From the NCBI GenBank assembly GCA_934120645.1, contig CAKOUO010000006.1:11752-75751 (forward strand): 64,000 nucleotides of DNA, given 5' to 3'. Source of the stretch: an uncultured Clostridia bacterium. GTDB taxonomy: Bacteria > Bacillota > Clostridia > TANB77 > CAG-508. Below the pieces are notes generated by a model that saw nothing but the letters and a program-made list of their open reading frames with translations, did no database searches and was not told where the DNA came from. A program made the translations under genes and the position numbers. This document shows positions 15,213 through 23,709 of the stretch, piece by piece (within the stretch, counting starts at the first letter, position 1; each line of letters begins with the position of its first letter).

Positions 15213-17075
15213 ATGGGAAAAATTATAGGTATTGATTTAGGAACAACAAACTCATGTGTAGCTGTTATGGAAGGAGGAGAGCCAGTAGTAATACCAAATG
15301 CAGAAGGTAATAGAACAACACCATCTGTAGTTGCATTCTCTAAAAATGGAGAAAGATTAGTAGGACAAATTGCAAAACGTCAAGCTGTTACAAATCCAGA
15401 AAATACAGTTATATCAATAAAAAGAAAAATGGGTACAGCTGAAAAAGTTAAAATAGAAGGTGATAGTTTTACACCACAAGAAATATCAGCAATGATTTTA
15501 CAAAAATTAAAAGCAGATGCTGAAAATTATTTAGGACAAAAAGTAACTCAAGCAGTTATTACTGTTCCAGCTTATTTTAATGATAGTCAAAGACAAGCAA
15601 CAAAAGATGCTGGTAAAATAGCAGGACTTGAAGTTTTAAGAATTATAAATGAACCAACAGCAGCAGCTTTAGCTTATGGAATGGATAAAGAACAAGATCA
15701 AAAAATATTAATATATGACTTAGGTGGTGGAACATTCGATGTTTCTATACTAGATATTGGTGATGGAGTATTCGAAGTTTTATCAACAAGTGGTAATACA
15801 CATTTAGGTGGAGATGATTTTGATAACAAAATTATAGATTACCTAGTAGATGAATTCAAAAAATCAAATGGAATTGATTTAAAATCAGATAAAATGGCAA
15901 TGCAAAGATTAAAAGAAGCAGCAGAAAAAGCTAAAATAGAATTATCAGGTGTTCAACAAACACAAATTAACTTACCATTTATTACAGCTGATTCAACAGG
16001 TCCAAAACACTTAGATGTAACTTTAACAAGATCTAAATTTGAAGAATTAATTCATGATTTAGTAGAAGCTACAGCAGGACCAGTTAACCAAGCATTAAAA
16101 GATGCAGGATTAACAGCAAATGATATTCACAAAGTATTATTAGTTGGTGGTTCTACAAGAGTTCCAGCTGTTCAAGAAGTTGTTAAGAGAATAACAGGTA
16201 AAGAACCAGATAAAGGAATAAACCCAGATGAATGTGTTGCAATCGGTGCATCAATCCAAGGTGGTGTTTTATCAGGAGATGTTAAAGATTTAGTATTACT
16301 AGATGTAACACCATTATCATTAGGTATTGAAACATATGGTGGAGTATTCACAAAATTAATTGAAAGAAACACAACAATACCAACTAAAAAATCACAAATA
16401 TTCTCAACAGCAGCAGATGGTCAAACATCAGTTGAAGTTCACGTATTACAAGGTGAAAGAGAAATGGCTGCATATAACAAAACATTAGGAAGATTCCAAT
16501 TAACAGGAATTCCAGCAGCACCAAGAGGAGTACCTCAAATTGAAGTAACATTTGATATAGATGCAAACGGTATAGTTCATGTATCTGCAAAAGATATGGC
16601 AACAGGAAATCAACAAGATGTTTCTATTACAGCTTCAACAAACTTAACAGATGAAGATATTGACAAAGCTGTTAAAGATGCAGAAGCACATGCTGAAGAA
16701 GATAAAAAGAAAAAAGAAGAAATCGAAGTTAAAAATAATGCAGAAAGTTTAGTTTATAACAGCGAAAAAACATTAAATGACTTAGGTGACAAAATTAGTG
16801 GAGAAGAAAAAGCTAAAGTTGAAACTGAAATTGATAATACTAAAAAAGCATTAGAAACAAACGATACAGAAAAAATCAAAGAGGCTACAGAAAAATTAAC
16901 AAAAGTATTTTATGATATGTCAGAACAATTATATAAAAATGCAAATCCAAACGGAGCAGCAGGAGTAGATCCAAATGCAGCAGGTGCTGGAGCAGATAAT
17001 GGTACAAAAGGAAACAATGACGGAGATAATGGAAATGTTTATGATGCAGATTACAAAGTAGAAGATGACAAATAA
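15213..17075 (+). CDS. dnaK: Molecular chaperone DnaK (Hsp70)
   Basis: A 620-residue Hsp70. The ATPase domain begins 'MGKIIGIDLGTTNSCVAVME' and has 'VPAYFNDSQRQATKDAGKIA' and 'IYDLGGGTFDVSIL'. The linker 'LVLLDVTPLSLGIETYGG' and substrate-binding domain follow, ending in an Ala/Gly/Asn-rich tail. The frame is open back to 15114, but those codons fall in the REP pair; the ATG at 15213 has a strong agggagg site and fits the family start. Regulated by the upstream CIRCE pair as part of hrcA-grpE-dnaK. Confidence 0.97.
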   Translation: MGKIIGIDLGTTNSCVAVMEGGEPVVIPNAEGNRTTPSVVAFSKNGERLVGQIAKRQAVTNPENTVISIKRKMGTAEKVKIEGDSFTPQEISAMILQKLKADAENYLGQKVTQAVITVPAYFNDSQRQATKDAGKIAGLEVLRIINEPTAAALAYGMDKEQDQKILIYDLGGGTFDVSILDIGDGVFEVLSTSGNTHLGGDDFDNKIIDYLVDEFKKSNGIDLKSDKMAMQRLKEAAEKAKIELSGVQQTQINLPFITADSTGPKHLDVTLTRSKFEELIHDLVEATAGPVNQALKDAGLTANDIHKVLLVGGSTRVPAVQEVVKRITGKEPDKGINPDECVAIGASIQGGVLSGDVKDLVLLDVTPLSLGIETYGGVFTKLIERNTTIPTKKSQIFSTAADGQTSVEVHVLQGEREMAAYNKTLGRFQLTGIPAAPRGVPQIEVTFDIDANGIVHVSAKDMATGNQQDVSITASTNLTDEDIDKAVKDAEAHAEEDKKKKEEIEVKNNAESLVYNSEKTLNDLGDKISGEEKAKVETEIDNTKKALETNDTEKIKEATEKLTKVFYDMSEQLYKNANPNGAAGVDPNAAGAGADNGTKGNNDGDNGNVYDADYKVEDDK

Positions 17076-17113
17076 AATCGAATGAAAAACTTCGTCTTAC
17101 TTCATTAAGTTAC

Positions 17114-17181
17114 GAAAAAAATCTTTCGATATACAAAAAGTATTATCTTAAGATTTTTTTCTAGCTTACATAGTAATACTT
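17114..17181 (+). other. Two interleaved inverted repeats between dnaK and dnaJ
   Basis: Repeat A: gaaaaaaatctt (17114-17125) with aagatttttttc (17150-17161), perfect over 12 bases. Repeat B: aagtatta (17138-17145) with taatactt (17174-17181). The order A-B-A'-B' means the two stems are mutually exclusive or form a pseudoknot. It may be a terminator/antiterminator switch controlling read-through into dnaJ. A further tgccat/atggca pair lies at about 17208-17233. The gap holds no gene. Confidence 0.5.
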
Positions 17182-17265
17182 GTTTTTGATTCAATTTAAA
17201 AATATTTATGCCATTCAAATAATTTGTATGGCAATGAACGAAACGAAGTGGAGTGAAAGAAGAAA

Positions 17266-18426
17266 ATGGCTAGTAAAAGAGATTATTATGAGGTTCTAGG
17301 TGTTGATAAAAATGCAACAGATGATGAATTAAAAAAAGCATATAGGAAAATGGCAAAAAAATATCACCCAGATGCAAACCCAGATAATAAAGAGGAAGCA
17401 GAAGCAAAATTTAAAGAAGTTAATGAAGCATATGAAACATTATCTAATCCACAAAAAAGAAAAATGTATGACCAATTTGGAACAGCTGACCCACAAGGAT
17501 TTGGTGGAGCAGGAGGACCATTTGGAGGTGGAAGTTATACATATTCTACTTCTGGTTTTGATGGTTTTGGAGATTTTGGTGACTTGGGTGATATATTCTC
17601 ATCATTCTTTGGTGGAGGTTTTGGTGGCAGACAATCTGCTAGAAAAAATAACGGACCAAGAAAAGGTGCTGATTTAAACTTAAGTATGGATATCACTTTT
17701 GAAGAAGCATTTTTAGGTGTTGAAAAAGAAGTTGTAATAACAAGAAATGAAACATGTGAACATTGCCATGGAACAGGGGCAAAACCGGGAACTAACCCAA
17801 TAAAATGTCCAGATTGTAAAGGAACAGGGCAAGTTACACAAGTCCAAAATACAATTTTAGGTCAAGTTCAAACAACTAGAACTTGTGGAAAATGTCATGG
17901 AACAGGAGAGGTTATTACAGAGGTATGCGAAATTTGTAAAGGTAAAGGAACTGTAAGAAAACAACCAAAAATAAAAGTTAAAATTCCTGCTGGAATAGAT
18001 GATAATCAAACAGTGGTATTAAGAGGAGAAGGAGAACCTGGAACAAAAGGTGGACCTAAAGGAGATTTATATATTACATTAAAAATAAAAAGACATAGCA
18101 TTTATTCTAGAAAAGGAAATAATGTATTATGTGATATTCCAATTACAATAACACAAGCAACATTAGGTGCTGAACTACAAATACCAATGGTAGATGGAAG
18201 TAAGGAAACATATAGAATTCCAGAAGGAACACAAACAGGAACTAAATTTACAATAAAAAATAAAGGATTTAAATATGTAAATTCTAGCTCACAAGGAGAT
18301 TTTATATTTACTGTTCAAGTACAAACACCAAAAAGATTAACAAAAGAACAAAGAGATTTATTAACACAATTAGCAAAAACTATGAATGAACAACCTCCTG
18401 TAAAAAAGAGAGGAATATTTGGATAA
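17266..18426 (+). CDS. dnaJ: Chaperone protein DnaJ (Hsp40)
   Basis: A 386-residue type I Hsp40 that delivers substrates to DnaK and stimulates its ATPase. The J domain (residues 1-70) includes the HPD motif in 'YHPDANPDN'. A Gly/Phe-rich region follows (about 75-130). Four zinc-binding CxxCxGxG repeats are intact: CEHCHGTG, CPDCKGTG, CGKCHGTG, CEICKGKG. The C-terminal peptide-binding domains end in a short basic tail. It starts 190 bases after dnaK and is followed by a strong terminator. Confidence 0.97.
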   Translation: MASKRDYYEVLGVDKNATDDELKKAYRKMAKKYHPDANPDNKEEAEAKFKEVNEAYETLSNPQKRKMYDQFGTADPQGFGGAGGPFGGGSYTYSTSGFDGFGDFGDLGDIFSSFFGGGFGGRQSARKNNGPRKGADLNLSMDITFEEAFLGVEKEVVITRNETCEHCHGTGAKPGTNPIKCPDCKGTGQVTQVQNTILGQVQTTRTCGKCHGTGEVITEVCEICKGKGTVRKQPKIKVKIPAGIDDNQTVVLRGEGEPGTKGGPKGDLYITLKIKRHSIYSRKGNNVLCDIPITITQATLGAELQIPMVDGSKETYRIPEGTQTGTKFTIKNKGFKYVNSSSQGDFIFTVQVQTPKRLTKEQRDLLTQLAKTMNEQPPVKKRGIFG

Positions 18427-18430
18427 AGTG

Positions 18431-18470
18431 AAAAAAATGGCAATAAGAAAATAATTATTGCCATTTTTTT
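18431..18470 (+). terminator. Intrinsic terminator of the heat-shock operon
   Basis: Perfect 16-base arms: aaaaaaatggcaataa (18431-18446) and ttattgccattttttt (18455-18470), followed by more T. It begins 5 bases after the dnaJ stop codon. Confidence 0.92.
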
Positions 18471-18571
18471 TGCATTAATATAGTGACAGAAAAATTATAC
18501 TTGTACTTTTTATATGGTTATGTTATAGTATAGTAAAAGTTTGACAAAAGAAAAAAAGGAGAAAAAATAAA

Positions 18572-20491
18572 ATGATAAACGCCAAATCCCTTGCGGGAGT
18601 GTACGTACACACAGGTATTTTAAATAATAAAAAAGAAAATAAAGGAATCACATTAATAGCACTTGTTATAACAATAATAGTATTACTAATTTTAGCAGGA
18701 ATAAGTATACAAGCAATAACAAATACACAATTATTTGAAAAATCAAAAATAGCAAAAGAAGAAGATAAAAAAGCTCAAATAAAAGAATACTTAAATTTAA
18801 AATTAGTAGGAGAACAAACATCAAGCTATGATAAAGAAAAAACAGTAATAATAGAAAATACAAGAAAAGAAGTAAAAGAAGAAGAACTAAAAAAATATGG
18901 AAAAGATATAGAAATAAAAAATATAGAAAAAAATAACGAAGAAGTATACTTCTATGTAATAATAGATAATGAAGCATATAAAGTAAGTTTAAAAGGTGCG
19001 GAATACATAGGAAAAAGAAATACTAATAATATTGAATTAGCAAAAGGTGATATAGAATTTATATATAACCCAACAGATTGGACAAATGGAAAAGTAAAAG
19101 TAGAAATAAAAGCAAATAAAAATATAGATGGATATAGTCTAGAATATAAAACAAAAGACAATAATACATGGACAAAATACATAAAGGAATTAGAAGTAGA
19201 TAAAAATCAAGATATATATGCAAGGTTGTCGGGCGTATTAGGGCAAACAGTAGTAGCAACAGGAACAATAGCAAATATAGATAGGTTAAAACCAAAAGAG
19301 TTTACACCAAAGGTTACAGTAACAACAAATAGTATAACAATAGAAGCAACTACAACAGACCAAGAAAAAACTAGTGATGATGAATGTAGTGGAATTGCTG
19401 GTTATAGATTTAGCAAAGATAACGGAGTAAATTGGACAGATTGGCAAACAAGTGGAAATTATACATTTAATGGATTGACACACCAAACTAATTATCAAAT
19501 AAAAATACAAGTAAAAGACAATGCACAAAATATTATTACAGTTGATACTAATGGAAAAACAGAAACACTAAAATATACAGTAGTATTTAATGGAAATGGA
19601 GCAACTTCAGGAAATACACAATCACAAGTATTTATATATGGAACAACAGAAAACTTAAATCAAAATGGATTTATACGAAATGGATATGTATTTAAAGGAT
19701 GGTCAACAAGTCAAACAGGAGAAAAAGTATATTCTGATAAGGAAAATATATCAGTAACAAATAATATGACATTATATGCAGTTTGGGAACAGATAAAGAT
19801 TTCATTAAATACACAGTCTGCAGAAATTTTAGCAGGAAATACATATCAATTAACTGCAACAGTAAATCCATATGAAGCAAGAAATACAGCGTTAACTTGG
19901 GCAAGTAGTGATAATTCAACAGCAACAGTTAATGAATATGGATTAGTTACAGGAAAATCTTGCGGAATTACAACAATAACAGTTACAAATGGAACTTATA
20001 CTGCAACAGCAACTATTAGAGTTAATGAATATTTACAATATTATGGTGATTTAAAAAATTCAAAAACAGGAGGATTTTCTATATATAGAAATGGAACAAA
20101 TTCAACATACGATGAGCAAGGTACTTCAAATGGTTTATATGCTACTGTGAATGTTCAAGGATATACAGCAGCATATGTATCTAATAATAAAGTAGATTTA
20201 TCAAAAGTATCAACATTAGTATTCGGATATGGAATGTCAGAAAATTATGTAGGATTAACATTATATTTAAAAACAGGAGTTACAAATAATAAAAATGCTG
20301 ATGATGATTTTATAATTGCAGATGGACTTTATAAAAAAATGACAGAAACATATAAAGAAGAAAGAGGAGAAATAAATGTATGGGTAGGAAATGTTTCAAG
20401 TGCTTATCTAAAAGTATATATGTGGCGTGGATATGAACATCATGATTTTTCATTTTTTAATACTAATTACTATATATTAGCAAAACCATAA
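18572..20491 (+). CDS. Pseudopilin-like surface protein with FLG_new and Big_2 domains
   Basis: This 639-residue protein has a type IV pilin-like N-terminal helix, 'KGITLIALVITI' and onward (about residues 24-47), but with Ala where pilins have Glu5. A Lys/Glu-rich spacer and Ig/FN3-like region follow. An InlB/FLG_new repeat is at about 330-405 ('YTVVFNGNGATSG' to 'MTLYAVWE') and a Big_2 domain at about 410-485. The C-terminal domain (about 490-639) is unrecognised. Probably cell-surface and adhesive. The first 15 codons are encoded by palindromic DNA (CCC-ttgc-GGG and GTGTACGTACAC), an unusual extension. An aaggag site supports the start. Confidence 0.75.
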   Translation: MINAKSLAGVYVHTGILNNKKENKGITLIALVITIIVLLILAGISIQAITNTQLFEKSKIAKEEDKKAQIKEYLNLKLVGEQTSSYDKEKTVIIENTRKEVKEEELKKYGKDIEIKNIEKNNEEVYFYVIIDNEAYKVSLKGAEYIGKRNTNNIELAKGDIEFIYNPTDWTNGKVKVEIKANKNIDGYSLEYKTKDNNTWTKYIKELEVDKNQDIYARLSGVLGQTVVATGTIANIDRLKPKEFTPKVTVTTNSITIEATTTDQEKTSDDECSGIAGYRFSKDNGVNWTDWQTSGNYTFNGLTHQTNYQIKIQVKDNAQNIITVDTNGKTETLKYTVVFNGNGATSGNTQSQVFIYGTTENLNQNGFIRNGYVFKGWSTSQTGEKVYSDKENISVTNNMTLYAVWEQIKISLNTQSAEILAGNTYQLTATVNPYEARNTALTWASSDNSTATVNEYGLVTGKSCGITTITVTNGTYTATATIRVNEYLQYYGDLKNSKTGGFSIYRNGTNSTYDEQGTSNGLYATVNVQGYTAAYVSNNKVDLSKVSTLVFGYGMSENYVGLTLYLKTGVTNNKNADDDFIIADGLYKKMTETYKEERGEINVWVGNVSSAYLKVYMWRGYEHHDFSFFNTNYYILAKP

Positions 20492-20501
20492 TAAAGAATA
20501 T

Positions 20502-20543
20502 AAAAAACTTCTTATAAAAGTAAAATTTTATAAGAAGTTTTTT
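20502..20543 (+). terminator. Intrinsic terminator after the surface protein gene
   Basis: Perfect 18-base arms at 20502-20519 (starts aaaaaacttctt) and 20526-20543 (ends gaagtttttt), with a 6-base loop and a T run. Confidence 0.92.
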
Positions 20544-20649
20544 TGATAATTTAAATTTTATTTTTTTCTTAAAATTCAATATAAAACTAGACAGAATAAC
20601 AAAAAATATATATAATATACAAAAGAAAAACTAGATAAAAGGTGAAAAA

Positions 20650-21126
20650 ATGAAAAAAAAGAAAGTATTATTCATATCAAGTACAGGAGGGCATTTAAAC
20701 GAATTAATGCAATTATCTCCACTATTTGAAAAATATGATTATAATATAATAACAGAAAAAGACAAAGCAAATGAAAATTTAAAAGAAAAATATGGAAAAA
20801 GACTATATTTTTTACCATATGGAACAAGAGCAAAGCTATTTACATATATATTTAAATATTTTTATTTATGTCTAAAAACAGTATATTTATACTTTAAAAT
20901 AAGACCAAAAGCAATTGTAACAACAGGAACACACACAGCAGGACCTATGTGCATTTTAGGAAAAATATTTGGAAGCAAAATAATATATATAGAAACATTT
21001 GCAAACAGAAATAAAAAAACTGCAACAGGAAGATTACTATATCCAATTGCTGATTTATTTATAGTTCAATGGAAAGAAATGTTAGAATTATACCCAAAAG
21101 CAGTATATGGAGGTTCGATTTATTAA
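20650..21126 (+). CDS. PssD/Alg14-like glycosyltransferase subunit
   Basis: This 158-residue protein matches the Alg14/PssD family, the membrane-associated acceptor-binding half of a two-subunit GT-B glycosyltransferase that usually adds the second sugar to a lipid-linked precursor. It begins 'KVLFISSTGGHLNELMQLSP', has a hydrophobic membrane-associating stretch (about residues 67-82), 'VTTGTHTAGPMCILGKIFG' and ends with 'FIVQWKEMLELYPKAVYGGS'. It overlaps the next gene by one base (TAATG), so the two are translationally coupled. Two natural genes, not a frameshift. Confidence 0.88.
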   Translation: MKKKKVLFISSTGGHLNELMQLSPLFEKYDYNIITEKDKANENLKEKYGKRLYFLPYGTRAKLFTYIFKYFYLCLKTVYLYFKIRPKAIVTTGTHTAGPMCILGKIFGSKIIYIETFANRNKKTATGRLLYPIADLFIVQWKEMLELYPKAVYGGSIY

Positions 21127-21599
21127 TGATATTAGTATTATTAGGAACACAAAATAATAGTTTTCATAGATTATTAGAAGAAATAGAAAAGAATATAGAA
21201 GATGGAACAATAAAAGAAGAAGTAATTGCACAAGTAGGTTACACAAAATTTGAATCAAAAAACATGAAAATATTTGATTTAATTCCAAAGGAAAAACTAG
21301 AAAAATTACAAGAAGAAGCTAACTTAATAATTACTCATGGAGGAGTAGGGTCAATTATTTCCTCAATAGAAAAAGGAAAAAAAGTAATAGCAGTACCACG
21401 TTTACATGAATACGAAGAACATGTAAATAATCATCAAAAAGAAATTGTAAAAGATTTTAATGATAAAGGCTATATAATAGGAATTGAAAATGTAGAAGAT
21501 TTAAAAGAAGCTATAATAAAATCAAAAGATTTTACACCAAAAGAGTATAAACATAACAATGAAAAAATGTTGAAAATAATAGAAGAATTTATAGGATAG
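21126..21599 (+). CDS. PssE/Alg13-like glycosyltransferase subunit
   Basis: This 157-residue protein matches Alg13/PssE, the catalytic, nucleotide-sugar binding half of the same enzyme. It begins 'MILVLLGTQNNSFHRLL' and carries 'LIITHGGVGSIISSIEKGKK' and 'AVPRLHEYEEHVNNHQ', the UDP-sugar binding blocks of the GT28 C-terminal fold. The start at 21126 is chosen because the family begins at this Met and because of the TAATG overlap with the Alg14-like gene. Confidence 0.88.
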   Translation: MILVLLGTQNNSFHRLLEEIEKNIEDGTIKEEVIAQVGYTKFESKNMKIFDLIPKEKLEKLQEEANLIITHGGVGSIISSIEKGKKVIAVPRLHEYEEHVNNHQKEIVKDFNDKGYIIGIENVEDLKEAIIKSKDFTPKEYKHNNEKMLKIIEEFIG

Positions 21600-21602
21600 A
21601 GA

Positions 21603-22601
21603 GTGGATAATATGCAAGAAAAAATAGATGTTTTAATGGCAACTTACAATGGAGAAAAATATTTAAAAGAACAAATAGACAGTATACTAAATCAAACATA
21701 TAAAAATATACAAATAATCATTTCAGATGATTGCTCAACAGATAGTACACGTGAAATATTAAAACAATATGAACAAAATGAAAAAATAAAAATATATTAT
21801 CAAGAAAAAAATTTAGGATATATAAAAAATTTTGAATTTTTATTAAGAAATGTAGAAAATAACATATATATGTTATCAGACCAAGATGATGTTTGGAAAG
21901 AACAAAAAATAGAAAAATCAGTAGAAAAATTAAAAAACGAAAATTTAGATTTAGTATTTGGAGACTTAGAAGTAGTTGATGAAAATTTAAATACATTATA
22001 TGGCTCATTTAATAAATTCATGAAATTAGATAGAAAAATAGAAAAATATATAGATAGTTATAAATTACAATATTTATATAATTGCATTACAGGATGTACT
22101 ATAATATCAAGAAAAAAACTAATAGACAAGATTTTACCACTTCCAAATAATTCAAAATATATGGTACATGATTATTGGATGGGACTAATGGTTGCATTAA
22201 ATGGAAAAATTGGATACATAAAAGAAACATATATAAAATATAGACAACATGGAAATAATCAAGTAGGAATTGAAAAAAAATCTCACAAATTTAAAGAACT
22301 AGAACAAGTAAGAAATTTATTTATAGAAGTAAAATTAGGAATATTCACAGCATATGTGCAAAATGAGGATAAATTCCCAGAAAAACTAAAAAAACAAAAT
22401 AAAAAAGCTTTAGAATATTACCAAATGTTAAAAAATAAAAAGAATTTTAATTTTAGAGGATGGAATATATTTTATAAATTATATAAAACAGAAACATTTA
22501 TGTATTTTGTTGAGAATTTTGCAATATTAAATTTACCATTTTTAACAAAAATAATATTTTCTATAAGATATCAAATATTAAAATTATTAGGAAAAAGATA
22601 A
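21603..22601 (+). CDS. Family 2 glycosyltransferase
   Basis: This 332-residue GT-A fold transferase begins 'VLMATYNGEKYLKEQIDSIL' and has 'IIISDDCSTDSTREIL' with the DxD-like 'MLSDQDDVWKEQKIE' (about residues 90-105), as in rhamnosyltransferases of surface polysaccharide loci. The C-terminal third contains a hydrophobic membrane-associating stretch. Donor and acceptor are unknown. A GTG at 21603 opens the frame, but the ATG at 21612 gives a more typical family N-terminus. It lies directly after the Alg13/Alg14 pair, probably in one operon. Confidence 0.9.
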   Translation: MDNMQEKIDVLMATYNGEKYLKEQIDSILNQTYKNIQIIISDDCSTDSTREILKQYEQNEKIKIYYQEKNLGYIKNFEFLLRNVENNIYMLSDQDDVWKEQKIEKSVEKLKNENLDLVFGDLEVVDENLNTLYGSFNKFMKLDRKIEKYIDSYKLQYLYNCITGCTIISRKKLIDKILPLPNNSKYMVHDYWMGLMVALNGKIGYIKETYIKYRQHGNNQVGIEKKSHKFKELEQVRNLFIEVKLGIFTAYVQNEDKFPEKLKKQNKKALEYYQMLKNKKNFNFRGWNIFYKLYKTETFMYFVENFAILNLPFLTKIIFSIRYQILKLLGKR

Positions 22602-22612
22602 TAATACTTTAA

Positions 22613-22637
22613 GACCATAAATAAAATGGTCTTTTAA
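22613..22637 (+). terminator. Weak terminator-like hairpin before ruvB
   Basis: Arms aagaccat and atggtctt with a 7-base loop and only four T residues after the stem. Termination is probably partial. Confidence 0.45.
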
Positions 22638-22651
22638 AAGGAGTTATAAAT

Positions 22652-23680
22652 ATGAATGAAGAGAGAATTATAGATCCTAATTTAGAAGATGCAGGAGAAG
22701 AAAGATTAGAAAATACATTAAGACCACAAACTTTAGAAGAATACATTGGACAAGATAAAGTAAAAGAAAATATGAAAATTTATATAGAAGCAGCAAAAAA
22801 AAGAGGAGAAGCATTAGACCATGTATTATTATATGGACCTCCAGGATTGGGAAAAACAACACTTTCAAATATAATAGCTAATGAAATGGGGTCAAATATA
22901 AAAATAACATCAGGACCAGCAATAGAAAGACCAGGAGATTTAGCTTCATTACTTACAAATTTATCAGAAAATGATGTACTTTTTATAGACGAAATTCATA
23001 GGTTAAGTAAAAATGTAGAAGAAATATTGTATCCTGCACTTGAAGATTACACAATAGATATAATGATAGGAAAAGGACCAAGTGCAAGGTCAATAAGATT
23101 AGATTTACCAAAATTTACATTAATTGGAGCAACAACAAAAGCAGGTTCACTTACAACACCACTAAGAGATAGATTTGGAATTGTAAATAGATTAGAATTA
23201 TATTCAGTTGAAAATTTACAACAAATTGTAAAAAGGTCAGCAAAAATTTTAGATGTAGAAATAGATGAAAAAGCAGCAGAAGAAATTGCAAGAAGATCAA
23301 GAGGAACTCCAAGAATTGCAAATAGACTCTTAAAAAGAGTTAGAGATTATGCAGCAGTTCTAGGAGATGGAAATATAGATTTAAAAATTGCAAAACTTGC
23401 TTTAAACAAATTGGAAATTGATGAATTAGGTTTAGATGAAATTGATAGAAAAATATTAGATACAATGATTGTTCAATATGCAGGTAGACCAGTTGGAATA
23501 GAAGCACTATCAGTTACAATAGGAGAAGAAGTAGATACAATAGAAGATGTATATGAGCCATATTTAATTCAAATAGGTTTTATATCAAGAACATTAAGAG
23601 GTAGAATAGTGTTACCTCCAGCATATAAACACTTAGGATATGAATATAATGGAAATATTGGACAACAAAGTTTTATTTAA
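22652..23680 (+). CDS. ruvB: Holliday junction branch migration helicase RuvB
   Basis: A 342-residue AAA+ ATPase that drives branch migration with RuvA. Walker A is 'LLYGPPGLGKTTLSNIIANE' (about residues 57-76), Walker B 'VLFIDEIHRLSKNVEE', sensor I 'FTLIGATTKAGSLTTPLRDR', and the C-terminal winged helix includes 'YAGRPVGIEALSVTIGEE' and 'EPYLIQIGFISRTLRGR'. No ruvA or ruvC is next to it; instead it sits inside glycan genes, so the neighbourhood is rearranged compared with the common ruvA-ruvB order. Confidence 0.97.
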   Translation: MNEERIIDPNLEDAGEERLENTLRPQTLEEYIGQDKVKENMKIYIEAAKKRGEALDHVLLYGPPGLGKTTLSNIIANEMGSNIKITSGPAIERPGDLASLLTNLSENDVLFIDEIHRLSKNVEEILYPALEDYTIDIMIGKGPSARSIRLDLPKFTLIGATTKAGSLTTPLRDRFGIVNRLELYSVENLQQIVKRSAKILDVEIDEKAAEEIARRSRGTPRIANRLLKRVRDYAAVLGDGNIDLKIAKLALNKLEIDELGLDEIDRKILDTMIVQYAGRPVGIEALSVTIGEEVDTIEDVYEPYLIQIGFISRTLRGRIVLPPAYKHLGYEYNGNIGQQSFI

Positions 23681-23709
23681 ATAGAGATAAAATAATAAGG
23701 GGAAAACAA

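Noticed and set aside
20650..21599. Possible frameshift between two consecutive glycosyltransferase frames
   Set aside because: The two proteins match the separate Alg14/PssD and Alg13/PssE subunits, which are normally distinct genes; the TAATG overlap is typical coupling.
22611..22640. Riboswitch before ruvB
   Set aside because: Only one short hairpin with a weak T run is present and there is no conserved aptamer-like sequence.
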